From Trichopria drosophilae (lineage: Eukaryota; Arthropoda; Insecta; Hymenoptera; Diapriidae): a stretch of 64,000 bases of DNA. The stretch spans positions 112,333,501 to 112,397,500 of the forward strand of contig CM059585.1 in the NCBI GenBank assembly GCA_030407085.1, written 5' to 3'. Below the pieces are notes generated by a model. The model ran no database searches, was not told the DNA's origin, and saw only the letters and a list, made by a program, of their open reading frames with translations. Every line of letters begins with the position of its first letter. Position 1 is the first letter of the stretch. Shown here one piece after another: positions 1 to 12,143 of the stretch. The translations under genes were made by a program, and so were the position numbers.

Positions 1-345
1 CTATCGTAACAATGCGAAGAAGAAAGAGAAAGAGAATAATAAAAAAACAAACAAAAAGGCAACAGGCATACGTACAAAAGGAGGATGAAAATAAGAAAAC
101 GATACAAGAGAAGGAAAAATTAATATGGTGGACGATGCAGAGGGGGAGAGGACAAAAAAATTGAAGATAAATATATGACAGGAATACTGGACTGGAGCTG
201 TAAGGGAAGGGAACGGGGAAGTGATATCCGCAATATGGTTAATACAGATAAGAGAGACGAGAAAGACTGAGTGTGAAGATAAGCAAGCAAGTATAGTGGT
301 ATAGAATGAACTGGTGGGTATACTATAAAGACCTAAAAGGACCAA
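1..345. repeat. Purine-rich low-complexity tract
   Basis: The + strand is strongly biased to A and G, with runs such as GAAGAAGAAAGAGAAAGAG. The minus strand is therefore open for over 100 codons, but the translation is a Phe/Ser/Leu-rich string with no domain. I read this as composition and not as a gene. The tract is cut by the window edge. Confidence 0.6.
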
Positions 346-3180
346 GGATACTCTTCGCTTTTATTCACATATTAAATCTCTTATACTCTAAGAACAAATA
401 AAGTGATCCAAAACTAAAAATAAGTTGATAAATAATAATATTTTTGACAAAATGGTAAGATTGGCCATTTCAACACCGTGTCCTTCAAAAAGGCATCTTT
501 TTATACATCATATTTGACATTTTCAAAAAATACCGAATGGAAAATATCCAGCAAGTACAAAAGTAAAACTTGACATTTGGAGGCTTCTGCTGTCGTCGAT
601 GGGAGATTTTTAAAATGTCAAATGGTGACTAATTTCATAAATATTCATTCTTACTTTCTGTGAACAGTTAACATAAAGACAAATATTCTTAGCCACAAAC
701 GTAACTACCTCTTTTATCTGTTCCTCATAACTTTTTAAGTTTTGATCCACAATCTTGGACCCGAAGTTTGAATTTGAAAATGTAATGTCCGTTTAGATTC
801 AGCGATCCCGAAACCCCTGAGTAAGAAATATAACAAGATAAATATGTGCATGCAAGGGTTAACGAATAGAAGAGAGTTGATAAACTAGAAAGAAACTTGA
901 AAAATGTGAAAGAAAGAAAAAATTATGTTGAAAAATACGATTCTAACAAAAAAAATGTAGAGCATAAAATTTACTACAGGAAAGGCCTTTTTTGTGATTG
1001 CAACAGCCCGTAAATGAGTGCTGAAAAGCCCCATGATGGATTTCTACCACGTATTATTTAGAAAAATATCCCGGAACCGATTAAGAATATGATTTTAAAA
1101 GTCAGATACCCATAGTATATAAAAAAGTAGTCAAACTGTGACAGGTACATCTCCTGAACAGTTCATCTGCCGTTTTTATCAGTCCATTAATTTAGAGAAG
1201 TCTAATATTTATACATAAACATACCCATACAGAACAGTGTTTTGATAAAAAAGACGAACGCATCCGGTCTGGCAGGTCAGACCGACCAGGAAGAGGGTAG
1301 AGGGCCTTTAAAGCGCCTGAGACAAGCATTTTTGGCCCTACTACCCTAAATATAATAAATTTCACTGTTTTTTTCGCTTTCGTTGCTATTACTTTTTTAC
1401 TGTCACTATTTATAATATCAACTGACCTTGCAGTGCTTCATCATAATTTAATTATGTATGAAAAAAAATCAAACGGTCAACCTCGACGAAAATATCAGGA
1501 AAAGTGCAGAATTTTCAAAATAAAACTTTAAAAGAACTTAAAAAGTTTTTAAAAGAAAAACCGTTGCCGATTTCACGTGAAATGCCCCATACCACTATTG
1601 CGAAAATGGGTTTCGCAAAGTATATTTTGTGCTCTTCAGCAGGGCTAATGTCATCCATACCTTGGACGTAATCATTAATCTTGGGAAATAATATAGGAAA
1701 CAAATAGTTAAATTGATAAATTAAAATAGATATTTCCGCGAGAAAGTTGGGGCAAAAATCTACAAAATCTATATTTAAAACAATTTTTGTTCAGACTATT
1801 CGTATTAACAAAATTTTGACCAAAAAAGGCAATATTGAAAATTCGAAAAATTACTCTAATAATTTTTTATAGAGGAATACAAATTTTTGTATGGATTAAA
1901 TTTCCCTACCCGAATGATAATATGTGAGAAACATAAACATTATAAAATAGTCCAAAAACTCTTTGTACATCTCATGCCCTATTATTAAAATTTCTTTATA
2001 TTTTTCTACTGAGAAACATTTTAAATCTGATAAATGCGACATACTTGAGATTTCTTACTTACTGTACGAGGGGACGGCTTTTGAGTGTACTCACCTGAAA
2101 TAAAAATATAATCAATGTAAATCGATAAAAATATTGGATCATTATTTCATAATCATAACATGTATAAATATATAGGTACATATATATGTGTACACTGAAA
2201 AAGCAGAATTACCAGTATAATATAAACAACAAACTATTTTTGCTTTGTCTCATTGAGCCATATATTATGTAAATTTAGGAATGGTACTCTGGCCGAAATT
2301 CTGCCCATTTTTTATTGAATTCTGATCAAAATACGTGGTTTAGAACTATATATAGCGAAAGTGCCTCCAAACCAGGCAATACCTAGGCACCCATTAGCAA
2401 ATCAGTATTTTGTGACAAAGCTCTTCACTTATTGGATGAAATTGAAAGGTTTAAAATTACCCAGTGGTTTGTCTTAAAATCTTGCTTAATAACTATTGAA
2501 AAAAATACTTAAATAATTGGATTGGAACCAGGCATATATCAAATGCAAAGTAGCGAATTGTACAGAATCCTTAAGGTACGTTTACGTTTCAAGGTTGTTA
2601 TTCTTTTCATCGTTCTTTGGGACAGACTTGCAGAAGGAGGAAAATTGCCATTTTTCTGACAAAAATACCTGTAAGTATTTTGAATTATTACTATTCATAC
2701 AGTAAAAATATTTTAAAAATCCAGTAATTTATACAAAACAAATTAGTCTTCTCCATGTTCCTGTCCATATACAAATGGTTTCTGCTGCAAGTAAACCATG
2801 AAATTATGATGCCCAATCCTGTTGCATTTATGAAGAAAACCTATTTATCCGTGTTGAACATATAACATTCACTGTGATTGTTGATAAAAATGTCAACGAC
2901 AATAATGATAATATATCCTCAAATATGATGCTGATGATGATTATTATTATTTTAAAACCGTGCCTACAATATAATATTCGTGCAAAATATATTTTCTCTA
3001 AAAATATTTAAACTTTAAAAAATTCTACTCAAAAACTACCAAAAAATGTAGAGAATCTCTTATAAGAAGCATACGAAATCCTTGTGAGAATTGAATATTA
3101 AGCATTTCATTCCATACTTATCTCAATTGACAAAATGGACGTCGAATACGGACGGACCCATAGAAAAAAAAAACATAACG
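346..3180. other. AT-rich spacer, nothing recognised
   Basis: I see only short open frames (62 codons or fewer), A/T runs and small hairpins such as GGTCTG-6 nt-CAGACC near 1266-1283. There is no TE terminus, tRNA-like motif or coding signature I can support. Confidence 0.5.
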
Positions 3181-3189
3181 ATACCACAG

Positions 3190-4132
3190 AATTTAATGTC
3201 CAAACCTACATCCGGTGAAGGTTAGCTGTAATTTCCAGTTCATTCGCAATTTTCAGTTCATTGCAGGTGCAAATAAAAATACTATTGGAAGAAAATTGTA
3301 ATAATCTTCCTCAAAAGGACAGAAAGTAGTAGAAAAAGGAAAAATGAATTTTTTAAATCTTCCAGCTGAAAGATTGGTAATATGAAAAATCATTCACCAC
3401 GAAATAATTAGTGTTGGTCCGGTAGTGAAATCTATTGTGAATTCGGTGGTTATTACAACGGATGATCGAATTCAACAGAGACAGTACAAAGACAATAACA
3501 ATAAAGACATTTCTCAAAGGATATGAATAAAATCCTCTGGTTGATGCTTCTTCATTAATGGAAGATCTGGCCAAATGGTGAATCTATCATACGGTGTAAT
3601 TTATTTATGTTAGTAATGTTCATGGAAATTGTCAAATCATAACCGAAGAAAGTTATGGAACATTGTCCATATCCAAAAATAACAAATACTGGAGACTATG
3701 TACTGCCTCTTTCTTGTCAAGAACGTAACATCATTTTCAGAAATTTCAATACCACTCCAGTTTAATCCTTTAACTTTTCATCGCAACTCGCAAAAATATT
3801 TCACCGGAAAAAACGGAAATCTCGAAATCGGCATCAGTAGACTTAGTAAGTAAAGTGGCAGGGATTTTAAGTAAGAATGGGAAAGTATCACATCTGGTTC
3901 TGTCATTATTTTTTTGACGCAGGGTTATAAATTTAATTTTTCTATAGTTATTCCATTTAGATAGTTTCTCTCCATTTAAAACAAAGCATTAAAAAACTAG
4001 AGAGTGAGATTGGTATTAATGAGTTGATTAAAAACTTTGCAATACAAGAATATTCTCCAGCAGATAGACAATTTATATCTAGTACCTGTGTCATTCTTAA
4101 ACCTATAAGATTTAGAGATTTGTAGTTGATAT
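3190..4132 (+). pseudogene. Coding-like but broken tract, origin unknown
   Basis: Several ATG-less open segments on the + strand read like protein, not like random AT-rich sequence, but lie in different frames separated by stops. Examples are the segment ending NTTPV at about 3652-3762, with two cysteines and aromatic residues, and the segment containing QEYSPADRQFISST at about 3970-4124, which starts with a charged helix-like stretch. They suggest a decayed coding element, perhaps a retroelement or old viral insertion. I recognise no diagnostic motif (no RT, integrase, polymerase or protease signature), so family and even coding status are open. Confidence 0.2.
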
Positions 4133-4639
4133 GAAAAAATTAATCTGTTTTGTCGATAATGTTCATTTTAAATTAAAGGATAGTATCATTGGATCTAACT
4201 TCAATAACTCTTTACATTGATAATTTATTTATCATTGAAAAATCCGGCCAAGATTGTTCTAAAGCTACTAAAATGGCAGAATTCACATTCATCAGATTAG
4301 GTTTTCTAATATAATTGAAATCCAATCACTGTGTTTATTTGCTATGGCAGCAACTTTCACGCATGTTTGAGTCATGAAGTGCAGAAGATGGTCCATAGGT
4401 GGAAAATTTCGGAGAAAATGATGTATTCAGATCACTTAAATCATGACTATTATAGAGTCCGTAGCTATACGTATATATAATAATAATATAAACTTTACAA
4501 AACTGTTACTTCTGGTGTTTGCAATGATATACAGAATATTCTATGAGCTCCAGTAACATCAGCGAATATGGACATTCTTTTTGGAGATCAGAAAATATTG
4601 AATTTCGTTGGGACTAAACTAAAAATTAGACTCTACCAG

Positions 4640-4965
4640 AGTGATACGCGATGGAAATTGGTTGTTCGTAGAATTTTTATATACTTGCTAATATGTATAA
4701 GCTGACTAACTAAGATCAGTGATGGCGGGGGAGTAAGGTGAGGTGAGTACATAGAGACGGCGTGAAAGTGTATTACCACGCTGGCGCAGTTTTTCGATGA
4801 TGTTAACGTGCGATGCATTCTGTTCTCCGGGTAAGCCTGAGGCATTACGTCTGCGCTACTTGTCGCACCGACATCGAGCATCGTCATCGCGCAACGCTAC
4901 ACACGCGCCCCTTCACTCTTAGCATCCAGATGTCGTCCAATTGGCAAGTAGGATTCAAAACAAAT
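4640..4965. other. GC-richer island with open frames on both strands
   Basis: This stretch has many CpG dinucleotides and stands out from the AT-rich surroundings. Open frames exist on both strands (84 codons minus, 61 codons plus), which is what GC enrichment alone produces. It could be an exon, a promoter or an older TE piece. I see no domain and no convincing splice sites. Confidence 0.25.
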
Positions 4966-5775
4966 TTGCAAAATTTGATGAAAAAACATCGCATATAAAT
5001 TGAAAATTTAGCACTCTTGAAGAATCTACAAAATGATACCGAAAAACTATAGTACATTTCATCGTAATTATTTTGGTAAATATAAAAGTTAATGTTTTGT
5101 AAAGTTAACACTTTAGTAAAATCATTTTCAAAAATTTGAAAAATCTTTAAAATTTTAAGAGCTTCAAACTACTTTTTAAACTGACTATTTCTTGTATATT
5201 TTGATTCATTCGTATACCTTACGAACTACATACATTTCGGCGAAATGATTCCTTCTTACATATGACATTAATAAACCACCAGACACTTGTGACTAGACCG
5301 CATGATCTTTTGCGACAACCGAAAACACCGGACGTTCTGTGAAAACTTGCGCTCTCATGCAGAGAATGTTAAAAAATTGCTCGGAATGATTACCAAATTG
5401 GTAACGAGTTTCTTATCTACTACGAAGTTTACCGGTATGCAGGAAAAAAGAAGCGATCCATCGGGTCGCCGTCTTGAAAATAAGGTGTTTTTCGTTTTTC
5501 TGAATAAATCTTGGAATCGATGATTTACTCACGATTTTTCTACACATTTTTTGAACGTCATAAATTATTTGGATAAACCGTCCATTTTTACTTCCACACC
5601 AATTTTTCATGTATAATTACTTTTTGAAAACCGTACATAATTACATGCGTATTAAAAATAAACATAACCAACATAACAATGTAAACAACATGACAACGTA
5701 AAACGTTTCAAAACGTTTATTCAACGATTTGACGTTGACTGAGGTCAATCAATGCCCGAGTTTTTGTGAAACTGG
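4966..5775. other. Spacer, nothing recognised
   Basis: AT-rich sequence with overlapping 65-75 codon open frames on opposite strands around 5300-5600. Neither frame has a motif or a convincing initiation context. No repeat family seen elsewhere in the window occurs here. Confidence 0.4.
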
Positions 5776-5780
5776 TTATA

Positions 5781-5852
5781 GGTTTTCGGGGTCGCTGAGT
5801 TCAAATCTGAATTTAAAAAGAAAAGCAATTCAAAATAGCGGATCTTTTGTTG
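5781..5852 (+). repeat. Copy of the GGTCGCTGA / AAAATRGCGGATC dispersed repeat
   Basis: GGGGTCGCTGA is followed after a Phe/Asn-like AT-rich spacer by CAAAATAGCGGATC. The same two motifs in the same order and spacing recur at 18.3, 26.8, 29.9, 30.7 kb and elsewhere. This is a member of the unclassified dispersed family described in the findings. Confidence 0.55.
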
Positions 5853-6023
5853 AACAAAAATTGATGCCATCTTATTTTTTAATTGGCGCAGATTTCTTCA
5901 CAATTTGCGATAGGATTTTTTGTCGCCGAAGTCAAATTTGACGTTAAAATTGACATTTGTCTCTCATTTTTTATCAGTCCTTTTGCATTTTACCACGAGA
6001 TTTGAATTAAAATTATCTCGCTA

Positions 6024-6252
6024 CAGTAGAGTTCCAGTAGAATTGCGTGTTGCTATATTTACGTCCCAGCATACTTGCCCGGTTCTGTCTCGTTATATTT
6101 ACCCCCCCCCCCCCCCTCCCACTGTGCGGGTTGCATAACGCGACTTAGAGGAGTAGGAGTAGGAGAAGTGGCGCTTCCCTTCTTTTGATAAATATAACGA
6201 AATGGAGGGAGAAAATGAGGAACCGAGTGGTAAATATACCGGGACTCTACTA
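6024..6252 (+). mobile_element. Pogo-like MITE, copy 1
   Basis: The left end CAGTAGAGTTCC and right end GGGACTCTACTA are inverted complements apart from the last base, and TA lies immediately outside both ends. The inner arms repeat CTATATTTACGTCCCAGC and TAAATATAACGA, shared with five other copies in the window. A 15-nt poly-C run (6103-6117) marks this copy. A TA target plus a CAGTRGAGTC-type terminus fits the pogo/Tigger branch of Tc1-mariner; assignment to pogo is inference. No transposase is encoded. Confidence 0.8.
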
Positions 6253-6254
6253 TA

Positions 6255-7010
6255 CATAATAAATTATTATGTAATCAGATTGTATAAATATCTGTCGACC
6301 ATATTTTTTGTTACCACAGTAAATTTTTCACAAATAGTGAAGGGGTTAATGAGATTTTCGAATGGATTGTACGTCGATCCCAGTTTTAGATTCATTGGTT
6401 ATTTGATTAATAGAAAAGGCACTTTCCTGAATAAGTAGATTAGTGGTACCAATCCATACCGAAAAATCTACTTTATTATTATTTTTTAGAACGATACGTA
6501 AGGTTATTATGTTAATTTGTTATATAATTTCATTGTAATTCTGCTCTATCTAAATATTTATTTATTTTGATTGTTATGATGGAAAGTATATGGTTCTCTT
6601 TGTATTTTTGCATTGCTCTGTGTCATTTACTTATCCAGAGAAAAATGGAAGTTTATAAAAGATATTCTTTTTATTATTCATAATTCCACATTTTCTATCA
6701 CTATGTTTGCAATTATCAGCGATAATGGTGGTTCAATGAAAATTTTCAATGAAAATAATTCGATTACGTCTAGTAATTCATTCTAGTTTGTATTTATACA
6801 CTAGCAGAGGCTTTAACCAATAGCTTCCTGCTCGTCCTTTGAATTTCAGATTAGTTCAGTTATGACGCAATTGTATATCATAATATCATAGAAACATACC
6901 TATGCTTTGCCCCGTTAGTTATACAGATTAAAATTGGTATATTTTACCATAATTATTGCTGTTTTTATTGTTGTATTATATCAATTTTTAGGTATTTATA
7001 AATAAAAACA
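6255..7010. other. AT-rich spacer, nothing recognised
   Basis: No open frame above 78 codons and no recognised element end. The 78-codon frame starting inside the adjacent MITE is incidental. Confidence 0.45.
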
Positions 7011-7014
7011 CGAT

Positions 7015-7092
7015 AGTGGTGGAATATGTAGGATGTGCTTCTCGAGCGCGGAAGTGTCTGATGGTTCGATTCCTGTCAGATGTATTTTTTAT
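7015..7092 (+). ncRNA. tRNA-like remnant with B-box
   Basis: GGTTCGATTCC at 7063-7073 matches the RNA polymerase III B box, and a six-T run follows at 7085-7090 as a terminator-like signal. Upstream sequence (GATGTGCTTCTCGAGCGCGG) is tRNA-flavoured, but I cannot fold a proper acceptor or T stem. Most likely a tRNA pseudogene or the head of a tRNA-derived SINE. Confidence 0.4.
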
Positions 7093-7689
7093 TTTTCTAA
7101 AATTAATTCTTTTACAGGCGAATCGATAGATTTAAATGCTGAATAACATTTAACATAAAAAATAAGTGTTTTGTCTTTCATTGGATTATCAAGTCTCCGG
7201 TCTCTGTTCTCTTCATTAATAATAGTTATGATCTGAACTATTGGTATTTTGTCTAATCGACTTGATGCATCATTAACGTATTGTTTTTTACTTGAATTCT
7301 CAGGATTGCAAAAAATTATTTAATTTGACTGTAAACCATAATTTTCCACAATAGCTAGTCCTGGTTAAATATCAGTAACTTCAAAATTAATTACATGTGG
7401 TTCTTAACAACTTAGAAATTCCGATCGTGAATTTTTAATGAGATGCCTCATAGAAGAAGTAGACATAGTAGCTACGAATAATAAATTAAGATACATTGGC
7501 ATGTACCAGAGGAGCTTTTTTTTATGAAGAGGAAGATGTTAAGTTAGCTAGGTAGTAACACCAGCCTAATCTCGGTAACCTCAGAATTCCAAATCGTGAA
7601 TAGTAGAATGAGATCCGCTTCTTATATGTAGAAATCCAAACTGTACGTTAAGATTATAAGAAGCTCTTATCGCAGTGCCACATTAAATA

Positions 7690-7990
7690 TGCAATATCAT
7701 TTTTCAAAATTGAAAAAATTAGAAGCATAATGGCCGTTGTTACAGAGATGTAGAATCACAAACGGAGAGAAAATGTCTTGAAAGGAGTGATAAGTTACTC
7801 GAAAACTCATCGTTGATGACCTCCTAGTGTACCTATTGGAAGTACAATTTTGTATCGAAAAAGAAAATTATGTAGCGCCTCCAAGAGAATGCCTTGGAAC
7901 TATAGAATTAACGATCGATACCTTACGTGACGAACGGATGGGAATTCAACAAATGAAGATCGTAAATGTACATTTCTAGAAACATTCTGG
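7690..7990 (-). repeat. Arm of a dispersed repeat, inverted copy at 10.74-11.11 kb
   Basis: Read on the minus strand, this segment aligns with the + strand of 10740-11110: shared landmarks are GATCTTCATTTGT, AATTCTATAGTTC, GGCGCTACATA, GGTCATCAACGA and CATTCTCTCTCCGT/CATTTTCTCTCCGT in the same order. Identity looks near 70-75 percent by eye. It has no coding capacity that I can read. It could be one long inverted repeat of a single large element or two independent insertions. Confidence 0.6.
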
Positions 7991-9955
7991 GAAAATAAAC
8001 TTGAAATATATTTTGCACTACCAAAATCTCATTTGTTTGCTTTCTTTCAGTAATTTTTGCTTAATTTTTATGTTTTACCCTTTGCAAAATTAAATTATAT
8101 TATGTGCCGTAACTTATGGACTAAAATAGTTCGTACATAAATTGACAAAGAATACTTCTATTTTCTAAGCATACGTTATTTATTATTAGGTATATATAAA
8201 CGACTTTAATGTATTAAACACTGAACTTCATCTGTTGTACTTTTCGTCTGACATCATTCTTGTTTAAATTATATAACAAAAATATTTCTTCCTTCCAATG
8301 TTCTAATTACTCTTTCGTTTTGGTAAGATAGTGGATACGTTTGATATATCCATCGGATTAAAAATTAAATTTTAATAAACTCAGCATTCAAACTGTTTAT
8401 TAAAATTATACCGTTTTGCTCTCTTAGATGAAAACTTAGATACATAAAATCTTTGAAACAACTTTCTAATACACGCAGATAGTCTGCACTCGACGGAAAA
8501 TTTTATTTTTATAAGAAATACAAAATGTTGTTTATTATAAGTGTATTTTTTAATTGACGCGTTTAATAATTGCATTGAAAGGATTAACATCATGATAATG
8601 CTACAATCCTGGTCTTTCGGATATCTTATGGTTGAAGTTCTCTGCCGTATAACATAGTTAAGTATTCAAGATAATCTATGGTGACTATATCAATATGTTC
8701 CAAGTTTTTTTTAAACACTTTTATAAAAGCAAAATGATCAAACTAAACTAACAAGTTTCTTTGAGATGCATAGCTTCGTTAGAAAGAGTTTACTTAACAG
8801 TCAAAATTGTATTTAAGCTTAATTTAATTGTTCCTATTTTTTTCCAGTAAAATCTTTGAAACCATGAAAAGTATTTAGTAATTTATGGAAAATTCTTGTA
8901 CAATCTACTACAGACATACATTTAATACCTATTCAGTAACAAAGAATAATAATAATAATAATAATTTATTGGCCAACAGAATATGAGCTTTTTTACAGAC
9001 TGATTTTAATAAACAACCTTAATCAATTAATTAATAATTTGTGTTTAAGGATGTAAATGTAATTGTAAATGTAAATGTCAGGATGTAAAGAGAAATTTAG
9101 TACGATGATCGAAACAAAAATTTTGGAGAATTTTGATGAAAAATAGTTTTTGGTATTTTTCAATTATTTTTCTGCATATGAAAGGGTTGTCCGCGTTTTG
9201 AAATTAAAAATGACGAATTTCATCTGACTGACGAAAATGTCAATTTTTATTCATTACTGATTATACAGCCGTTGTCAAGATAGCATTTTATGTACTAAAT
9301 TTATATGACTCACGTTCCTGTACATATAATGCGAATTAATTTGTAGTAAACATTAATAATTTTTCATGGTACTTGGAGAATATTACAGAAAAATGTTCAC
9401 TTTTATTGTAAAAATAATATATAATAATAATGCATCAAGTAGTAAAATATTTACAATTTGTAAATAATATTTTACGTTTCAATTGATGTATTTGATTACA
9501 TATTGCAAAGACAAAAACAGTAATTAACAATTACAGAAAAAATGTCATGGTTTTACATCACAGTCCGAATTTCGAAAATCCAAAGCAAATTTTCATTCAA
9601 TATTATAAATATTATTGCCATATCGACTCTTAACATTAGAATCATCGAAATATATGGAATGGAATATGAAAAAGACATAAAGTAGTTTTGTAACAGCTGA
9701 AACAAAGTTGAACTGTTACAGTGAAACAAAGTCAGTTAAAAACAGTACAATTTCATTGTTTGACATAATAAATATATTATTAAATAAAGGAGTTTCTCTA
9801 GAAGCCTGAAAACATAGTGATTTTCTTGTTTTCCTTTTTCAATAAAGGAAGCAAATGAATAACTTCAGTTTTAAGATAGGCTTGATTTCTTCAATAAATA
9901 TAAATTTTATGGGTTCTGCCTATCATTTGAAAAAAAATTAAAAATTTCTTCTTTC
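7991..9955. other. AT-rich spacer with short simple repeats
   Basis: Contains an (AAT)n microsatellite at 8945-8965 and a short tandem of GTAAAT units at about 9054-9078. The longest open frame is 70 codons on the minus strand, without features. No element ends were recognised. Confidence 0.5.
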
Positions 9956-9989
9956 TTTCTTCTTCGTGAATTTAAAGACACTATCACTT

Positions 9990-10135
9990 TTTAAAATTGA
10001 GACTTTATTTAAAATTGAAAACATACAAAAAAATAAAACTTAAAACTCTTTAAAGAATATATACAAAAAATTAATATTAACTTTAAAAGACTCAACGTTT
10101 CGGACCTCTCGGGTCCCTCTTCATGAGTCAATAAT
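9990..10135 (-). ncRNA. Penelope-type hammerhead-like motif, core mutated
   Basis: On the minus strand 10089-10129 reads: a CATGAAG box, then a stem GGACC-CGAGA-GGTCC, then CCGAAACGTTG. This order (CUGAUGA-like box, short stem II, GAAAC box) is the hammerhead ribozyme arrangement found in Penelope-like elements. The box reads CUCAUGA where CUGAUGA is expected, so the conserved G5 is a C and the motif is probably inactive. The outer GACTC/GAGTC pair is an extra hairpin not part of the hammerhead fold. A Penelope fragment at 18.7-19.2 kb supports the assignment. Confidence 0.4.
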
Positions 10136-10139
10136 TAAA

Positions 10140-10739
10140 AACTAACATTAGTTTATATTTATTGAATAACTTCAGTTGTTTTTATCGGTATTTAATGAGT
10201 CTTATGATGTACAAAAATAATTTTGGCTCATAATTATCTATTAGGAAGTGATACTACTCCGTCAAACGTAACATCTGAAATGACAAACCATAATTTTTTA
10301 AAATTATAATAAATGTATTGACGTTTGAACCAGTTTTGGTATTAAAACATGGTAATGATTACTCTAATTTAGGTTCAAACGCCCATACACGTTATTTACT
10401 TAAAAAAAAATCAACAATAAGTAATTGTTGAGGTCTCTTGGAGGACAGCTCGAAAGACACGATTTTCAAGATTTGCGGGCATTTTTAAAAGATCTCGCAA
10501 GCTGATGTTACTCAATTTTCATGATAAAAATAGACCAATTCCTAACGCAATACAAAAAATCGAAGTAGATGACCACCTTCCCTTAACGTAGGGAAAACTG
10601 ACTTTATCCGTATAATGGAGAATTAATAATTGTGTCAATAATCACTTCATAAAATTGTGTCTTTCATTCACTTGACACAGAAAACGACTTTGGTTTTGTT
10701 TTGTAAAGCTAACATTTTTTATAGTTATTTTGACAGAAT
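10140..10739. other. Spacer, nothing recognised
   Basis: AT-rich with no open frame of note. I see no terminal repeats or tRNA-like motifs here. Confidence 0.4.
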
Positions 10740-11110
10740 GTTTCTACAAACGTCAATTTCTAAACGGCATTGACGATCTTCATTTGTCGAATTCCCGCTT
10801 CCGCTCATTCGATATCAGATATCGTTTTTTAAATTCTATAGTTCTAAGACAGTCTCTAGAAGGCGCTACATATTTTTCATTTCTGATATACAATTGTCCT
10901 TCGGAGTGATATACTAGGTCATCAACGACGCGCAGTGTAGATAGCAGACGTTTTGAAATCTGCTACTTCCGGATGCATTGCTGCTTGTCGTTTTTTCATC
11001 CATTCTTCAAGAAGTTATTGGAATATATTTTATTTTCCAATTTTTGAGTAATTTATTACTGCTTCGATTTCATTCTCTCTCCGTACATTTGTGATTCTAG
11101 AAGACTTAAA
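10740..11110 (+). repeat. Second arm of the inverted dispersed repeat
   Basis: It matches the reverse complement of 7690-7990 over nearly its full length, with an extra insertion of about 60 bp around 10955-11015. The shared central block runs GATCTTCATTTGTCGAATTC to GGTCATCAACGACG. Function unknown; the spacing between arms is about 2.75 kb. Confidence 0.6.
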
Positions 11111-11690
11111 AAATATCCGTTAATCATGTAATTGGTCGAAATATTTAACGTCTGTTTAAGTTACTGCAAAATTCATCAATATTTTACTTAACTGCCTCCA
11201 ATGACCTAATTTGACTGTCATAGACTATCGTCTACTTATGCTACTGAAAAATCTAAAACTCTTAAAGAGTTTTGTTTTTAGTGTTGATCAAATGTTCAAA
11301 CCATAATTCCATTCTGTTAACTACTGTTGTTTCGTAAACTCGGTTGATCTAATTGCCTTTAATACACTAAAGGAAAGTTTGGTCATGTCTTTAAAGTAAC
11401 GGGATATCTTTTCTTCATTGATATTTATTAATTTTTTACATTTGCATCCACTCTGTTTACTGCTTTGTCCAAGAAAAGCATCTAATTATACCTTTCATAA
11501 CTTGGATTTCTGTTGTTACCAGGATTCCTTTTTTTAACATTATTTAGTACTGACTTCCGGAGTCAAGAAATACCAAATCAGTAACCTTTCCAATATAAAA
11601 AAATGATATCGATTTATTATCTAATTTAATTTTTAAATTAATACTATTATCTTCATTCCTTTTTTATTTTTTTTTGAAGATTAAGTAAAT
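11111..11690. other. Spacer, nothing recognised
   Basis: AT-rich, without open frames, recognised termini or repeats shared with other parts of the window. Confidence 0.4.
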
Positions 11691-11694
11691 AAAA

Positions 11695-11778
11695 TTTTTC
11701 GGGTGGGATCGAACTCGGATCCTTTAAGTCACAGTGCTGACTGCTTAAACGATACGCGAGAACGAGTGCTACAGTTTA
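11695..11778 (-). ncRNA. tRNA-like remnant, minus strand
   Basis: The minus strand carries GAGTTCGATCCC (11705-11716), a good B box. Upstream of it GTCA-GCACTG-TGAC forms an anticodon-arm-like hairpin, and further upstream TATCGTTTAAGCAG resembles a worn A-box region. The distance between these parts fits a tRNA of about 75 nt, but acceptor pairing is not evident. This is the best tRNA-like candidate of the six in the window; a tRNA-derived SINE head is equally possible. Confidence 0.45.
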
Positions 11779-12143
11779 CGACCCATTCTTGCAATACATA
11801 GAGCATTAAAAATAAAGTATCTTCTGTACTTCATAGGTGATATGACTGATTCAATTTCAGCAAATAGTACTAATATTGCTAGTATTTAGTAATTTCTGAT
11901 AATTAGAATCGCGTGCTAGTACTAGGTCAGGATCTTGCCGGCGTTTTACTTCGTCCATTTCTTGGTATATTTTTTTTGTTCATTTGGGTATATTTATATT
12001 TCAATAAACTTTGATACCTCGAGAAGCATCGACGTTATGAATTTTTCTATAATTATGCTAACAAGAAATCTTCATGATTCGGTTTTTGTATTTATTTTTT
12101 TTATCTAGTACAGAATAGTTTCAAAAACAGCTTCTAAATCCTA
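11779..12143. other. Spacer, nothing recognised
   Basis: AT-rich sequence with a few short inverted motifs and no supportable feature. Confidence 0.4.

Noticed and set aside
1..345. 114-codon minus-strand frame resembling a hydrophobic membrane protein
   Set aside because: Composition artefact of the purine-rich + strand; Phe/Ser/Leu-rich without domain, and cut by the window edge.
1261..1340. GC-richer patch with two small hairpins
   Set aside because: Hairpins of 6 bp are expected by chance and nothing else supports a feature.
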